A stretch of 64,000 nucleotides of DNA from Alcaligenaceae bacterium SAGV5 (GCA_009360345.1 SPDP01000002.1:124001-188000), one strand, 5' to 3'; shown: positions 41,940 through 51,542, counted from the stretch's first letter. Made by a program: numbers and translations. The notes: generated by a model from the letters alone, not told the origin.

Positions 41940-42929
41940 TCACTCAGCCTTGATGTCGGCCTTCTCGATGATGCCCTTCCAGATGGCGGCCTCGCGCCGG
42001 ATCTGGCCGGCGAACTCGGCAGGGCTGTTGCCGACCGCGGTCAGGCCCAGTTTCTCGAACTGCCGGGCGATTTCCGGCTTGGCGACGGCGGTTTTCACGG
42101 CGTCGGCCAGTTTCCGGACGATGGCCGGGTCGGTGCCCACCGGGGCGGCCAGCCCCCACCAGTTGCCGGCCACGAGGTCCGGCAGCCCCTGTTCCGCGGT
42201 GGTCGGCACCTGGGACAGCGCGGGCAGGCGCTGCGGCGCCGCCACGGCCAGCGGCTTGAGCTTGCCGCTGGCGATGTGCCCCGCCACGGTACTGATGCCG
42301 GCCGAGGCGAAGAAGATCTGGACGTCGCCGGCCAGCAGCGCCTGCACCGCGGGCGGCGAGCCGCGATAGGGCACGTGCACGAGTTCGATGCCGGCCGACT
42401 GCGCGTACAAGGCGCCGATCAGGTGCGGCGGCGTGCCGCTGCCCGGCGTGCCGTAGTTGAGCTTGCCCGGGTTCTTCTTGGCGTAGGCGGTCAGTTCGGC
42501 CAGGTTGTTCGCCGGCAGGCTGGCGTTGACCACGACCACGGCCGGCGCGTTGTTGATGACGGTGATCGGCAGCAGGTCCTTGGCCGGGTCGTAGCGCAGC
42601 TTGGCCAGGTACTGGTTGGTGGCGAAGTTGTTGGTCGCGCCCAGCAGCAGGGTGTAGCCGTCGGGCGCGGACCGCACCACGTCCTCCGCGCCGATGTTGC
42701 CGGAGGCGCCGCTCTTGTTGTCGATGTAGAAGTTGGCGCCCAGCAGGGCTTCCAGTTCCTGCTGGACGATGCGGAAGGTCACGTCGCCGGCGTTGCCGGG
42801 CGCGTAGGGCACGACCACGCGTATCGGCCGCGAGGGCCAGTTGTCGGCGGCCTGCGCGGCGGTGCCGAAGGCGCACAGCGCCAGGGCTGCCGCCAGGGTG
42901 CGGCGGGGCGTATCGGAAAGGCGGCTCAT
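41940..42929 (-). CDS. Bug/TctC-family periplasmic solute-binding protein
   Basis: 329 residues from ATG 42929. Signal peptide ending AQAAD, then WPSRPIRVVVPYAPGNAGDV, IDNKSGASGNIGAEDVVRSA and PDGYTLLLGATN, all hallmarks of Bug proteins. These bind carboxylates for tripartite tricarboxylate transport. The membrane components are not nearby. The start overlaps the hydrolase stop (ATGA), so the two are co-translated. A GC-rich hairpin (41908-41927) lies downstream. Confidence 0.93.
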   Translation of the reverse strand: MSRLSDTPRRTLAAALALCAFGTAAQAADNWPSRPIRVVVPYAPGNAGDVTFRIVQQELEALLGANFYIDNKSGASGNIGAEDVVRSAPDGYTLLLGATNNFATNQYLAKLRYDPAKDLLPITVINNAPAVVVVNASLPANNLAELTAYAKKNPGKLNYGTPGSGTPPHLIGALYAQSAGIELVHVPYRGSPPAVQALLAGDVQIFFASAGISTVAGHIASGKLKPLAVAAPQRLPALSQVPTTAEQGLPDLVAGNWWGLAAPVGTDPAIVRKLADAVKTAVAKPEIARQFEKLGLTAVGNSPAEFAGQIRREAAIWKGIIEKADIKAE

Positions 42930-43819
42930 GTCGGAGTCCTCCGTAGGTCGGGGCGGGCGCCGCTCCCCTCGATCAGCTGCATGACGGCGCGATACAGGGT
43001 GCTCGACCGGTCGCACAGGTCGAGGATCACATCGAAGTGATGGCGGCCTTCGAACACATGCTCGGAAGCCAGCAGGCCGCGTTCGCGCCAGTAGCGGGCC
43101 ACGTCCCCGCTCTGCCTGCGGAACTCGTCGGTGTCGCCGCGGGCCACCGCCACCACGACCGGCGTACGGCCGCTGGGCTCGTTGGTCAGCAGGGAGAACT
43201 CCTTGACCTGCTCCGGCGTCAGGTGCAGGCGCTGGTTGCGGTAGGACAGGCGCACGGGTTCGAGATGGCCCAGCCCGCTGACCAGCAGGGCGCCCGCGAA
43301 GCCGTTGCCCGGCAGGCCGGCCGCCGTCCAGTCGTGGGTCAGGCACTGGGTGACCAGATGGCTGCCCGAGGAATGGCCGATCAGCACGATGCGCGAGGGA
43401 TCGCCGCCATGGCGGGCGATGTTGCGCACGACCCAGCCGACGCCTTCGCGCACGGCCGCGACCATCTCGGCGAAGGGAACCTGCGAGGCGCGGGGAAAGC
43501 CCAGCGCCACGTACATGCAGCCGTCCCGCACGAAGGCGGGCGCGGCGAAGGCGCTTTCTTCCTTGTTCTGCCCCAGCCAGGCGCCGCCGTGCACGTAGAC
43601 GACGACGGGATGAGGGCCGGGGCCGGCCGGCGCGTAGATGTCCAGCCGGGCATCCTGGTGCGCGCCCCAGCGCACGTCGTGTCCGGTGCGCAAGGAAACG
43701 GCCTCCTGGCTCAGGCGCGCGCCCTCGTCCAGGGTCCGGCGAAAGGTGGGGCAGTAGCGCTGGTTGTCGTACTGATGGTCCAGCGCCTCCTGGTCGTAGT
43801 CTCCAAAGACTGCTTTCAT
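42926..43819 (-). CDS. Alpha/beta hydrolase (carboxylesterase-like)
   Basis: 297 residues. Oxyanion loop YVHGGAWLGQNKE (HGGxW) and nucleophile elbow LIGHSSGSHL place it among HGG-type hydrolases near the acetyl-esterase/lipase or kynurenine-formamidase groups. His in EGRHHFDVI completes the triad. It may hydrolyse a compound bound by the coupled Bug protein. No signal peptide is obvious. Confidence 0.9.
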   Translation of the reverse strand: MKAVFGDYDQEALDHQYDNQRYCPTFRRTLDEGARLSQEAVSLRTGHDVRWGAHQDARLDIYAPAGPGPHPVVVYVHGGAWLGQNKEESAFAAPAFVRDGCMYVALGFPRASQVPFAEMVAAVREGVGWVVRNIARHGGDPSRIVLIGHSSGSHLVTQCLTHDWTAAGLPGNGFAGALLVSGLGHLEPVRLSYRNQRLHLTPEQVKEFSLLTNEPSGRTPVVVAVARGDTDEFRRQSGDVARYWRERGLLASEHVFEGRHHFDVILDLCDRSSTLYRAVMQLIEGSGARPDLRRTPT

Positions 43820-43944
43820 TCATGCATTCCGATACGGGATCCGCCCAAGGTAGCAAAGGGGATTCTTTTTCGGAATTGAATTGTTCCTATAGATTGATAT
43901 CAGGAATTCATGAATGCGCCATGCCTGTCAGGCGGCGGACCAGA

Positions 43945-44742
43945 TCAGATGAAAGGCGACGCGCCGCCGTCCATCGGGATGACGGTACCGGTAACGTAGC
44001 TGGCCAGGCCGGAAGCCAGGAACAGCGCGACGTTGGCGATTTCCTCGGGCTGCGCGAGCCGGCCCATGGGTATCCCGGCCACCTGCTCGGCCAGCAGCGC
44101 TTCGCGCGGCCGGCCGCTGGACTGCGCCGCCACCGTCAGTCCTTCCTCGACGCGGCTGGTCTGGGTCATGCCGGGGTTGATCGCGTTCACGCGCACGCCG
44201 CGGCCGGCATAGGCCTGGGCATAGCCCACCGTGGCCAGCATGAGCGCCGCGTTGGCGGCTCCGCCGCCGATATGGAAGACACCGGGCGACTTGCCGCCCT
44301 GGCCGACGATGTTGACGATGCTGCCCCGCCCCCGTCCCGCCATCAGTTTGGCGACGGGATCCTGGACATGCATGTAGCTGAAGTACTTGGCGTCCATGGC
44401 CTGCCGGAACGCCTCCGGCCCCAATTGCTCGGGCGCATACCGGCGGGCCGCGCCCGCCGAATTCACCAGCACCGCGATGGGCCCGCACTCGCGCTCCGCC
44501 CAGTCCACCGCCGCCTGCGCCGCCGCCGGATCCGACAGGTCGGCGGCCTGGACCCGCATGTCCAGGCCCTCTGCCTGCAAGGTGCGCCGCGCGGCGTCCA
44601 GGTTTTCCTGGCTGCGCGATACGCCCGCGACCACCGCCCCCGCCCGCGCGAACGCGCGCGCGCAGGCCAGGCCTATGCCCTTGCTGGCACCGGTGATCAA
44701 AACGACGGAGCCGTCGAACGACAACGTGGGAGCTTGCTTCAT
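43945..44742 (-). CDS. SDR-family protein lacking Tyr-Lys catalytic pair
   Basis: 265 residues from ATG 44742. Rossmann motif LITGASKGIGLA and NSAGAA are standard. At the position of YxxxK the sequence reads GVFHIGGGAANAALML, so neither Tyr nor Lys is present. The C-terminal end (YVTGTVIPMDGGASPF) is normal. Either an unusual dehydrogenase or a non-catalytic protein. It is separate from the preceding hydrolase gene by 125 bases. Confidence 0.85.
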   Translation of the reverse strand: MKQAPTLSFDGSVVLITGASKGIGLACARAFARAGAVVAGVSRSQENLDAARRTLQAEGLDMRVQAADLSDPAAAQAAVDWAERECGPIAVLVNSAGAARRYAPEQLGPEAFRQAMDAKYFSYMHVQDPVAKLMAGRGRGSIVNIVGQGGKSPGVFHIGGGAANAALMLATVGYAQAYAGRGVRVNAINPGMTQTSRVEEGLTVAAQSSGRPREALLAEQVAGIPMGRLAQPEEIANVALFLASGLASYVTGTVIPMDGGASPFI

Positions 44743-44785
44743 TTCGTGTCCTGTAGCGGGAGCGTGCGCGTTGCGGGAAGAGCCA

Positions 44786-45592
44786 TTATCCATCCAGCAG
44801 GCCGGGCGCATGGTTCTGCAAGGTCCACAACAGGGCCATGGGTCCGGCGTTGAAACAGGCATGCAGCGCGATCGAGGCGCCTATGCCGAAACGCACGCGC
44901 ATCCAGCCCAGCACGAGGCCACTGGCCCACTGCGGCAGGACCAGCAGCGGCAGCAGCAGCCAGTCCCCCTGGCCCAGCCGGAAATTGGCCAGGTGCAGGA
45001 AGGCGAAAGCCAGCGTCGCCAGATGGAAGACGACGGGAAAGGCCCGGGCATAGCGGCGCAGCCACGTCCGTGGCCAGCGGTGGCCGCGCCAGGCCAGTAC
45101 GGCCGCGATCGCGCCGCAGGCCAGCGCCACGCTGGCGCCCGCGGCCAGGCTTGGCCGCATCAGCATGGCGGAGACCAGCACGGGCAACAGCCATAGCGCC
45201 GGAGCAGGCCGCCGCAGGCCATAGCGAAAGACCATTTCCTCGATCACCGGCGCCCACAGGACGACATGGAACCACGACAGGTGCAGCGCATCCAGCCTGC
45301 GCTCGGCGCCCGAGGCCGTCGCGACCGAGGCGGCCAGGGGACCCAGCACCAGCAGATTGACGCCCCACAGCACCAGCACCCAGCCCAACAGATGCGGACC
45401 GCCCAGGCCACCCAGCCATTCCTGCGATCCATGGCGCGCCACGCCTGCCTCGGCATCGCGCCACCGGCGCGGCAAGCGGGGCCCCAGGCGCGGCCGCCTG
45501 ACGAAGGCGAGAAAATCCGCGAACTCCTCGCGAAAACCCGGCCGGCCCCGTGCCGGCACCGCTACCGCGCGAGGCAGGCGGATCTCAGGCAT
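44786..45592 (-). CDS. CPBP-family intramembrane protease
   Basis: 268 residues with several hydrophobic spans. Motif 1 [14 protein letters not shown] (EExxxR), motif 2 FAFLHLANF (FxxxH) and motif 3 ALHACFN (HxxxN) are all present. CPBP (CAAX/bacteriocin-processing) enzymes are in the inner membrane; substrates are usually unknown. The start overlaps pth by 8 bases. Confidence 0.9.
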   Translation of the reverse strand: MPEIRLPRAVAVPARGRPGFREEFADFLAFVRRPRLGPRLPRRWRDAEAGVARHGSQEWLGGLGGPHLLGWVLVLWGVNLLVLGPLAASVATASGAERRLDALHLSWFHVVLWAPVIEEMVFRYGLRRPAPALWLLPVLVSAMLMRPSLAAGASVALACGAIAAVLAWRGHRWPRTWLRRYARAFPVVFHLATLAFAFLHLANFRLGQGDWLLLPLLVLPQWASGLVLGWMRVRFGIGASIALHACFNAGPMALLWTLQNHAPGLLDG

Positions 45593-46178
45593 TGCCGCTG
45601 TGCAACTGCTTCATGGCCTGTTCGAACTCGCCCTTGAGCACGGCCGGAATGATGGCGCGACCCCGGTCCAGGGTTTCGTCGATAAGCGCCTGTTCTTCCT
45701 TGCGCGGCGGATGCAGCACGAAGTCCACCACCTGCTGCGCCAGCCCCAGCGACCGCGGATGCCCGATCCCCAACCGCAGCCGCCAGAACGCCTGCGACCC
45801 CAGCGCCGCCTGGATGTCCTTCAGGCCGTTGTGCCCGGCGTGGCTGCCGCCCTGCTTGAGCTTGGCCTGCCCGGGCAACAGGTCGAGTTCATCGTGCGCC
45901 ACCAGGATCTGCTCGGGAGCGAGCTTGTAGAAACGCGCCAACGCTCCCACGGACTGGCCCGAGCGGTTCATGTAGGTCATGGGCTTGACCAGCAGGATCG
46001 CCTCCCCTTCGAAGCGGGCCTTGGCCACGTGGCCGAAGAAGGACTTCTCGTTCGTGAACGATACGCGCAGGTCGTCGGCGATCTGGTCCAGCAGCCAGAA
46101 TCCCGCGTTGTGGCGGGTGCGTTCGTAGTCGGGGCCGGGATTGCCGAGCCCGGCGATGAGGCGTATGGGTTCAGACAT
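45585..46178 (-). CDS. pth: Peptidyl-tRNA hydrolase
   Basis: 197 residues. [21 protein letters not shown] with the catalytic His23, [24 protein letters not shown] and [15 protein letters not shown] are the Pth signature. It cleaves peptidyl-tRNA released from stalled ribosomes. It normally lies next to rplY in betaproteobacteria; here the repair island separates the two. Confidence 0.98.
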   Translation of the reverse strand: MSEPIRLIAGLGNPGPDYERTRHNAGFWLLDQIADDLRVSFTNEKSFFGHVAKARFEGEAILLVKPMTYMNRSGQSVGALARFYKLAPEQILVAHDELDLLPGQAKLKQGGSHAGHNGLKDIQAALGSQAFWRLRLGIGHPRSLGLAQQVVDFVLHPPRKEEQALIDETLDRGRAIIPAVLKGEFEQAMKQLHSGNA

Positions 46179-46294
46179 GGCGATGCAAAGCGGGATTCGG
46201 GAAGGCCCGTTATCTTAGCCTGCAAATGACGAATGTCCGCTGCCAGCTGTTGGCATGCGGATAGTGGCCGCACCGGGGAGCGCCCCACCGGAAT

Positions 46295-46588
46295 TCATTG
46301 GGCATCATGGAAGACCATGCCCGGCGCCTGCGACTTCCAGGCCGCGTACTGCCGGGGCATGCAAACGGCGCAGGGCCGGTACCCGGCGGCGATGGCCGTG
46401 GCTTCGTCGGCAAAGAAAACGCGGTGCTTCACATAGCCCCCGCGGGCAATCGCCTGTAGCGCGGCGCGGCAATCCAGGCGGCCGTACAGCTTGCCGCCGC
46501 GATGCCCCCCGAAAGTACCCGGCAACGGGCTGGCGTAGGGCCTGCCCTCCGGCCCAAGCAGCGTGAATGTCTTGTCCGGGTCAGGCAT
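46295..46588 (-). CDS. Stand-alone Ada zinc-binding domain protein
   Basis: 97 residues from ATG 46588. LLGPEGRPYASPLPGTFGGH, RGGKLYGRLDCRAALQ and a YRPCAVCMP Cys pair resemble the Ada metal-binding fold, but only three Cys are visible (DC and CAVC), so the four-Cys methyl-accepting site of Ada is incomplete. Probably nucleic-acid binding. It begins the minus-strand repair cluster and lies 18 bases from the oxygenase gene. Confidence 0.8.
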   Translation of the reverse strand: MPDPDKTFTLLGPEGRPYASPLPGTFGGHRGGKLYGRLDCRAALQAIARGGYVKHRVFFADEATAIAAGYRPCAVCMPRQYAAWKSQAPGMVFHDAQ

Positions 46589-46606
46589 GTTCCACGATCC
46601 CCGGCG

Positions 46607-47329
46607 TCACGGCGCGTCGTGGAACGACAGTTCCAGGCCGATGCGCTCACCCTCGCGCACGCGGCTGATGGCGTGCTTGAGATTGACCCGGTAGCAGCCC
46701 TTGGCGCCCTTGAAGGGACGTTCCGCCGTGGCGATGACGGCCATATCGCCGAGTTTGAGCGGCACCACCATCGGACGGGACTGCATGCGCGGGCGCTGCT
46801 CCGTCATCACGAACTCGCCTCCCAGGAAGTCGGCGCCCGGTTCGGACAGCACGGCAACGATCTGCATGGGAAACACCTGCCCGCCGTCATTGCGCTGGTG
46901 CAGCGACACATGGTCATCGACGCCAAGCCGGCTCAGATGCGATTGCGCTCGTGCCTGGCCCGCCTCCCTGTTGTGCCCCAGGAAATCCTCCAGTTCCCCC
47001 GGATAGCGATGAGCCTCGCCCAGGGTTTCGTTCCAACGATTGGCGATGGCCACCAGACGCCGGTAGAGCGCCGTGCGCCACGGCTCCAGCGGAGCCGGCA
47101 TGCCGGCTCCGAAGTAGAACAGCTCGCCGCGTCCAAGCGCGCCGGATTCCAAGGTCACCCGGCGGGCGTCAGACGCGGCGACGCGTTGCGCCAGGCCGCG
47201 CGCCACGCCGGCGTCCAACAGGCCAGGCAGCACGGCATGGCCCTCGGCATCGAGCCGCGAGCCGATGTCGGTCCAGTCCAGGCGATCAAGTGCCGCGTCG
47301 AGCGACTCCATGAGTAGCCTCTGCGTCAT
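46607..47329 (-). CDS. 2OG-Fe(II) oxygenase coupled to the Ada-type methyltransferase
   Basis: 240 residues from ATG 47329, ATGA-coupled to the methyltransferase. Family stretches: VSLHQRNDGGQVFPMQIV, FLGGEFVMTEQRPRMQSR and YRVNLKHAISRVREGERIGL with distal His and Arg. The HxD iron motif reads HQRND, so the carboxylate ligand may be shifted. This group is different from AlkB. Coupling to an O6-methylguanine methyltransferase suggests alkylation damage repair, but that is inference. Confidence 0.82.
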   Translation of the reverse strand: MTQRLLMESLDAALDRLDWTDIGSRLDAEGHAVLPGLLDAGVARGLAQRVAASDARRVTLESGALGRGELFYFGAGMPAPLEPWRTALYRRLVAIANRWNETLGEAHRYPGELEDFLGHNREAGQARAQSHLSRLGVDDHVSLHQRNDGGQVFPMQIVAVLSEPGADFLGGEFVMTEQRPRMQSRPMVVPLKLGDMAVIATAERPFKGAKGCYRVNLKHAISRVREGERIGLELSFHDAP

Positions 47330-47880
47330 TGCCTGGCTTCGCGGCGCAGCAGTTCGCGCTTGCGATCCACGCCCCAGCGATAGCCGGCAATGCCACCATC
47401 GCGCCGCACGACACGATGGCAGGGAATGGCCACGGCAATGGGATTCGTGGCGCAAGCGTGCGCCACGGCGCGCACCGCCTTGGGCGAGCCGATGCGCTCG
47501 GCGATCTCGGCGTAGCTCGCGGTCGAGCCCGCCGGGATCTCGCGCAGCGCGCGCCAGACGCGTTCCTGGAAGGCCGTGCCCTGCAGGTCCAGCGGGAGAT
47601 GCGCCGCGATTGCAGGCGCTTCGATGAAGCCCGCGACCCGCGCCATCCACGGTTCGGCTTCGTCATCGCCCCCGATGATCTCGGCCTTGGGAAATTGCTC
47701 CATCAGGCCACGGACCAACAGATCCGGGTCATCGCCCAGCAAGATGGCGCAGATGCCGCGCTGGCTCCGGGCCAGCAGGATGGCCCCCAGCGAGCATCGC
47801 CCCAGCGCGAAGCGGATGATCGCGCCGGCACCGCCGGCACGGCGGGCATTTTCGGTTTCGTAGGCTGTCGTCGTATTCAT
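47326..47880 (-). CDS. Ada-type O6-methylguanine methyltransferase (no zinc/AraC domains)
   Basis: 184 residues from ATG 47880. GTAFQERVWRALREIPAGST, YAEIAERIGSPKAVRAVAHA and the acceptor Cys154 in IPCHRVVRRDGG show the transferase domain intact; the N-terminal region resembles the Ada C-terminal half. It removes methyl groups from O6-methylguanine and is consumed. The methyl-phosphotriester domain and activator are supplied elsewhere in the island. Confidence 0.93.
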   Translation of the reverse strand: MNTTTAYETENARRAGGAGAIIRFALGRCSLGAILLARSQRGICAILLGDDPDLLVRGLMEQFPKAEIIGGDDEAEPWMARVAGFIEAPAIAAHLPLDLQGTAFQERVWRALREIPAGSTASYAEIAERIGSPKAVRAVAHACATNPIAVAIPCHRVVRRDGGIAGYRWGVDRKRELLRREARQ

Positions 47881-47963
47881 GGAAGAAATCTCGTCATCAT
47901 CAATCACACGGCCAGGATATGCGGGACTTTCATCGCAAGCGCTCCGATTCTTGCGATGGATAT

Positions 47964-48608
47964 TCAACGGGCCGGCAGGCGCCACAGGTACCAGGCCGCC
48001 ACCGTCCGAAACGGGCTCCACGCCTCGCCGATCCCACGCATCTGGCGCGGCGTGGGCGCCTTCTCCAGCCCCTTCAGACGCCGATAGCCCTCCCGCACGC
48101 CGAAATCATCCACCGGCAGGACATCGGAACGCTCCAGCGAGTAGATAAGAAACATCTCGACCGTCCATCGCCCGACGCCGCGCAAAGAGGCCAGGCGCTC
48201 GATCACGGCTTCGTCGGACAGGCTCCGCGCTTCTTCCCGATCGGGCACGATGCCATCGACGGTCGCCTGGGCGATGCCGCGGATGGCCGCCAGTTTGGCG
48301 GCCGAAAAGCCACAGGCCCGCTGGGCCTCAGGATCGGTGGCCAGCAATTGCCCGGGCGCAGGAAAGGAGGTACCCGGGTACAACGCCAGCAGGCGTCCCA
48401 GGATCGCATCGCCTGCCTTGGCATGCAGTTGCTGGTAGGCAACCGCGCGTACCAGCGCCTCGTAGGGCTCGCGCGCGGGCTTGGCCTGATGCCGGCATGG
48501 ACCGATCGCGGCAATGTGGCGCGCCCAGTCCTCGCCCAGTCCGGACAGGAATTGGGCGGCCCGCAGGTAGGCACGCGGAGAAAGGTCGGCGGCAATCGTC
48601 CCGCTCAA
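47964..48608 (-). CDS. AlkA-like DNA-3-methyladenine glycosylase
   Basis: 214 residues. HhH-GPD superfamily: AVAYQQLHAKAGDAIL near 57, the helix-hairpin-helix SLRGVGRWTVEMFL (141-153) and catalytic Asp168 in VLPVDDFGVR. It excises alkylated bases. It lacks the N-terminal AlkA domain, so it is a minimal form. Confidence 0.92.
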   Translation of the reverse strand: MSGTIAADLSPRAYLRAAQFLSGLGEDWARHIAAIGPCRHQAKPAREPYEALVRAVAYQQLHAKAGDAILGRLLALYPGTSFPAPGQLLATDPEAQRACGFSAAKLAAIRGIAQATVDGIVPDREEARSLSDEAVIERLASLRGVGRWTVEMFLIYSLERSDVLPVDDFGVREGYRRLKGLEKAPTPRQMRGIGEAWSPFRTVAAWYLWRLPAR

Positions 48609-48610
48609 GA

Positions 48611-49168
48611 TCAGAACCCCGGCAGCATGGCGGTCTGCGGCTCGGGCTCTTGCTCCTTCACCGTCATCGCCTTCTCATGCTCCAGCAGCCAACGCTTGCG
48701 GTGCAGTCCCCAGGCGTAGCCTTTGAGATCGCCATTGCTGGCGATGACCCGGTGGCACGGCACGATGATGGCGATCGGGTTGGCACCGTTGGCCGCCCCG
48801 ATGACGATGGCCGCGCGCGGGTCGTCGAATCCCAGTTCCCTGGCCAGTCTGCCGTAGGTCGTGGTCGTCCCTGCCGGTATGCGGCGCAGCGCTGCCCAGA
48901 CCCGGCGTTGCAACATCGAGCCGGCGGTCGCCGTGCGCAGCGCATCCAGCGCCTCCCACTCACCATCGAAGTAGCGGGCCAGGGCGCCGGCGATCCCGGC
49001 CGGGGCCGGTGCCTCGGCCAGCGTCACGTCGCCATAGTGTTCACGCAGGCCGCGATGCAACCGCGCCCCGTGGTCGGCGAAATCGAGCGCGCGGACGACC
49101 TGATCCGCGTCGGTGACGAGCAGCATGGCACCCAGCGGCGAGTCCAGATGATTCAGAAACAGTTTCAT
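48611..49168 (-). CDS. ogt: Methylated-DNA-protein-cysteine methyltransferase
   Basis: 185 residues. RRIPAGTTTTYGRLARELG, NPIAIIVPCHRVI with acceptor Cys138 and YAWGLHRKRWLLEHE are complete. It is the constitutive Ogt-type; a second, Ada-type paralogue is at 47326-47880. Stop and next start are two bases apart from the glycosylase gene, indicating an operon. Confidence 0.94.
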   Translation of the reverse strand: MKLFLNHLDSPLGAMLLVTDADQVVRALDFADHGARLHRGLREHYGDVTLAEAPAPAGIAGALARYFDGEWEALDALRTATAGSMLQRRVWAALRRIPAGTTTTYGRLARELGFDDPRAAIVIGAANGANPIAIIVPCHRVIASNGDLKGYAWGLHRKRWLLEHEKAMTVKEQEPEPQTAMLPGF

Positions 49169-49383
49169 GGCACATTCCTTGTTGAATGGATACCTGACAT
49201 CCGCGTGCCTGTTTCAGGCGCGTTGCGCCCAGATCGCCGGGCGGATACGCCTCGCCGCGGCCCACGCGCGGCGGCGGAACTGCCGTCGCCGTTGATCCGC
49301 CACCAGGCCGCACCGACATCCACCAGCGATCGGGGAGGACCACGCCAACGGGTTGTGGCGTGGTCCTCCTTGCCCCGCGGACA

Positions 49384-49851
49384 TCAGGCGTCGCCGTTCC
49401 CCGCGACAGCCTTGATCAGGCCGAGCTGGGTCAGCGCGGTGACGCCATCGTCCAGGCCACGCTCCTCCACGATCTTGCCGCCGATCACCTTCAGCACCGT
49501 GGTGCCGGTGAAGTGCATCCTGCGGCCGGTTGCCGCGGGCAGGCCGCCGTTCAGGAAATCATCGTGTGCCGGGCCGGTATGGGTGCCGCCCCCCTCCCAC
49601 TGTCCCACCACATAATCGCCTTCCGCGATCAGATCGGCCGTGCCCCAGAAATTGAGATCGGGGAACGCCTTGCGGAAGCCGGTCATGAATGCACGGATGT
49701 CTTCGCGGCCACGACGGGGCTCATGCAGCGAATAGTGCAGCAGCATGTCGGGCGCGGCGATTTCGTCGATGACCGCCAGGTTGGGATTCTTGCCCCAGAA
49801 CTCGGTGAACCAGCGGCCGACGACGGCCTTGTTGTCGTCTTCTTTGCTCAT
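49384..49851 (-). CDS. SnoaL-like / NTF2-family protein
   Basis: 155 residues. The cone-fold pattern KAVVGRWFTEFWGKNPNLAV, HYSLHEPRRGREDIRAFMTG, FRKAFPDLNF resembles SnoaL ester-cyclase-like proteins. The role is unknown. 49169-49383 upstream of its stop shows no gene. Confidence 0.85.
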   Translation of the reverse strand: MSKEDDNKAVVGRWFTEFWGKNPNLAVIDEIAAPDMLLHYSLHEPRRGREDIRAFMTGFRKAFPDLNFWGTADLIAEGDYVVGQWEGGGTHTGPAHDDFLNGGLPAATGRRMHFTGTTVLKVIGGKIVEERGLDDGVTALTQLGLIKAVAGNGDA

Positions 49852-50015
49852 TTGGAAGATCCTCGAAGTCGTTTGGACCGATCACCGAAGCCATTCGATG
49901 ACCTGGACAAGAGGATAGACATCCGGACGTCGCACAAAACTCCGATTCTTGCTTTGCCAAGCCCGGATCGTACGGGTCACATGTCCGAAAATGGCGAACC
50001 CCGCGGACGATCGGC

Positions 50016-51542
50016 ATGTACGATGCGTTCATGCCTGCCATCATTGATGCCCTCGAAAGCGATGCCTGCTACCTTGCGCTGAAAGCGCGCGATGCGCGCT
50101 TTGACGGCTCTTTTTTCGTGGCCGTCACCAGCACGGGGATTTATTGCCGCCCGGTATGCCGCGTGAAGACACCGCGCCGCGAGAACATCCGCTTCTACCA
50201 GCACGCGGCAGAGGCCGAAGCGGCGGGTTTCAGGCCCTGCCTGCGTTGCCGCCCCGAGTTGGCGCCGCGCGCGGCATCGTGGAGCACGGAAGATGCTTCG
50301 CGTATTCTGGCCCTGCAGGCCGCGCGGCTGATGGACGAGCCTGATGCCTGGAGGCACGTGGCCTCCACGGATACGGCCGAGGCGCCTTCCGGCGGCGGCC
50401 TGATGACCAGGATTGCGCGCAAGCTAGGCGTCAGCGATCGCCATCTGCGCCGCATTTTCGAGACACACTTCGGTGTCTCGCCCCTCCAGTACCAGCAAAC
50501 GCGGCGGCTGCTGGCGGCCAAGCAATTGATCGCCGATACGCAGTTGCCGATGGCCCAGGTGGCGTGGTCCAGTGGATTTGCCAGCGTGCGGCGTTTCAAC
50601 GATGCCTTCGCTCGTCACTACGGCTTGAACCCCAGCTCCCTGCGCCGCGCCAAGTCCGCGCCGGATGGCCAGAGCATCAGCGTGCGATTGGGCTGGCGGC
50701 CCCCCTACGACGTAGACGCGATGCTGGGGTTCTTGCGCTTTCGCGCGATACCCGGCATGGAACAGGTGGTGGACGGTGAGTTCATGCGTACGCTGCGCCT
50801 CGAGCAAGGCGAACGGACCCGCGTCGGCTGGCTGCGGGTACGCTTCGACAAGGATCGAGCCCAGGCCGTCCTGACGGCCAGCGACTCGCTGGCCGCCGCG
50901 TTGCCCACGCTGATCAACCGCGTGCGCGCCGCCCTCGATCTTGACGCCGATCCCATCGCCATCCACGCTGCCCTGCACACCGCTTTTCCATCGAGCGACG
51001 GCGTGCGCGTGCCGGGCACATTGGATGGATTCGAACTGGCCGTGCGTGCCGTGCTGGGCCAACAGATTACCGTCGCCGCCGCGCGCACGCTGGGCAAACG
51101 CCTGGTCGCGGCGTTTGGCGATCCCATCGAGACCCCCGTCGCGGGCGTGGATCATCTTTTCCCCACCCCTGCCGCTCTGGCCGCCGCGACCGGCGACGAA
51201 TTGGGCAGGCTGGGCATCACGCGCCAACGCCAGGCCGCGCTGCATGCCCTGGCACGAGCCGTCCTGGCCGGCCGCATCGCCTTGCATCCCGGCGTAGACG
51301 TCGCGGCGACCTGTGCGGATCTGCGGACGCTGCCCGGCATCGGCGACTGGACGGCGCAGTACATCGCGCTGCGTGCCCTGCGCTGGCCCGATGCTTTTCC
51401 CGCCGGCGACGTAGCGCTGCAAAAAGCCCTGGGCGTGAACAGCGCCCACGCCGCCGTGCTGGCCGCCGAAAGATGGCGGCCCTGGCGTGGCTATTCGGTG
51501 CTGCGCCTCTGGCACGCCATGGAGCGCAGCACCTCGACATGA
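50016..51542 (+). CDS. Ada-AraC-AlkA fusion: alkylation-responsive regulator and glycosylase
   Basis: 508 residues. Ada zinc domain with Cys44, Cys48, Cys75 and Cys78 (GIYCRPVC; CLRCRP); Cys44 corresponds to the methyl acceptor of Ada. Then an AraC-type double HTH (130-215: KLGVSDRHLRRIFETHFGVS) and the AlkA glycosylase (225-505: HhH LPGIGDWTAQYIALRAL, catalytic Asp465). It should sense methyl-phosphotriesters, activate repair genes and excise bases. The start could be ATG 50031. Confidence 0.94.
   Translation: MYDAFMPAIIDALESDACYLALKARDARFDGSFFVAVTSTGIYCRPVCRVKTPRRENIRFYQHAAEAEAAGFRPCLRCRPELAPRAASWSTEDASRILALQAARLMDEPDAWRHVASTDTAEAPSGGGLMTRIARKLGVSDRHLRRIFETHFGVSPLQYQQTRRLLAAKQLIADTQLPMAQVAWSSGFASVRRFNDAFARHYGLNPSSLRRAKSAPDGQSISVRLGWRPPYDVDAMLGFLRFRAIPGMEQVVDGEFMRTLRLEQGERTRVGWLRVRFDKDRAQAVLTASDSLAAALPTLINRVRAALDLDADPIAIHAALHTAFPSSDGVRVPGTLDGFELAVRAVLGQQITVAAARTLGKRLVAAFGDPIETPVAGVDHLFPTPAALAAATGDELGRLGITRQRQAALHALARAVLAGRIALHPGVDVAATCADLRTLPGIGDWTAQYIALRALRWPDAFPAGDVALQKALGVNSAHAAVLAAERWRPWRGYSVLRLWHAMERSTST

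Noticed and set aside
41916..43040. Continuation of the ZIP reading frame to 486 codons
   Set aside because: It is antisense to the Bug gene and has no ZIP features; open only because of base composition.
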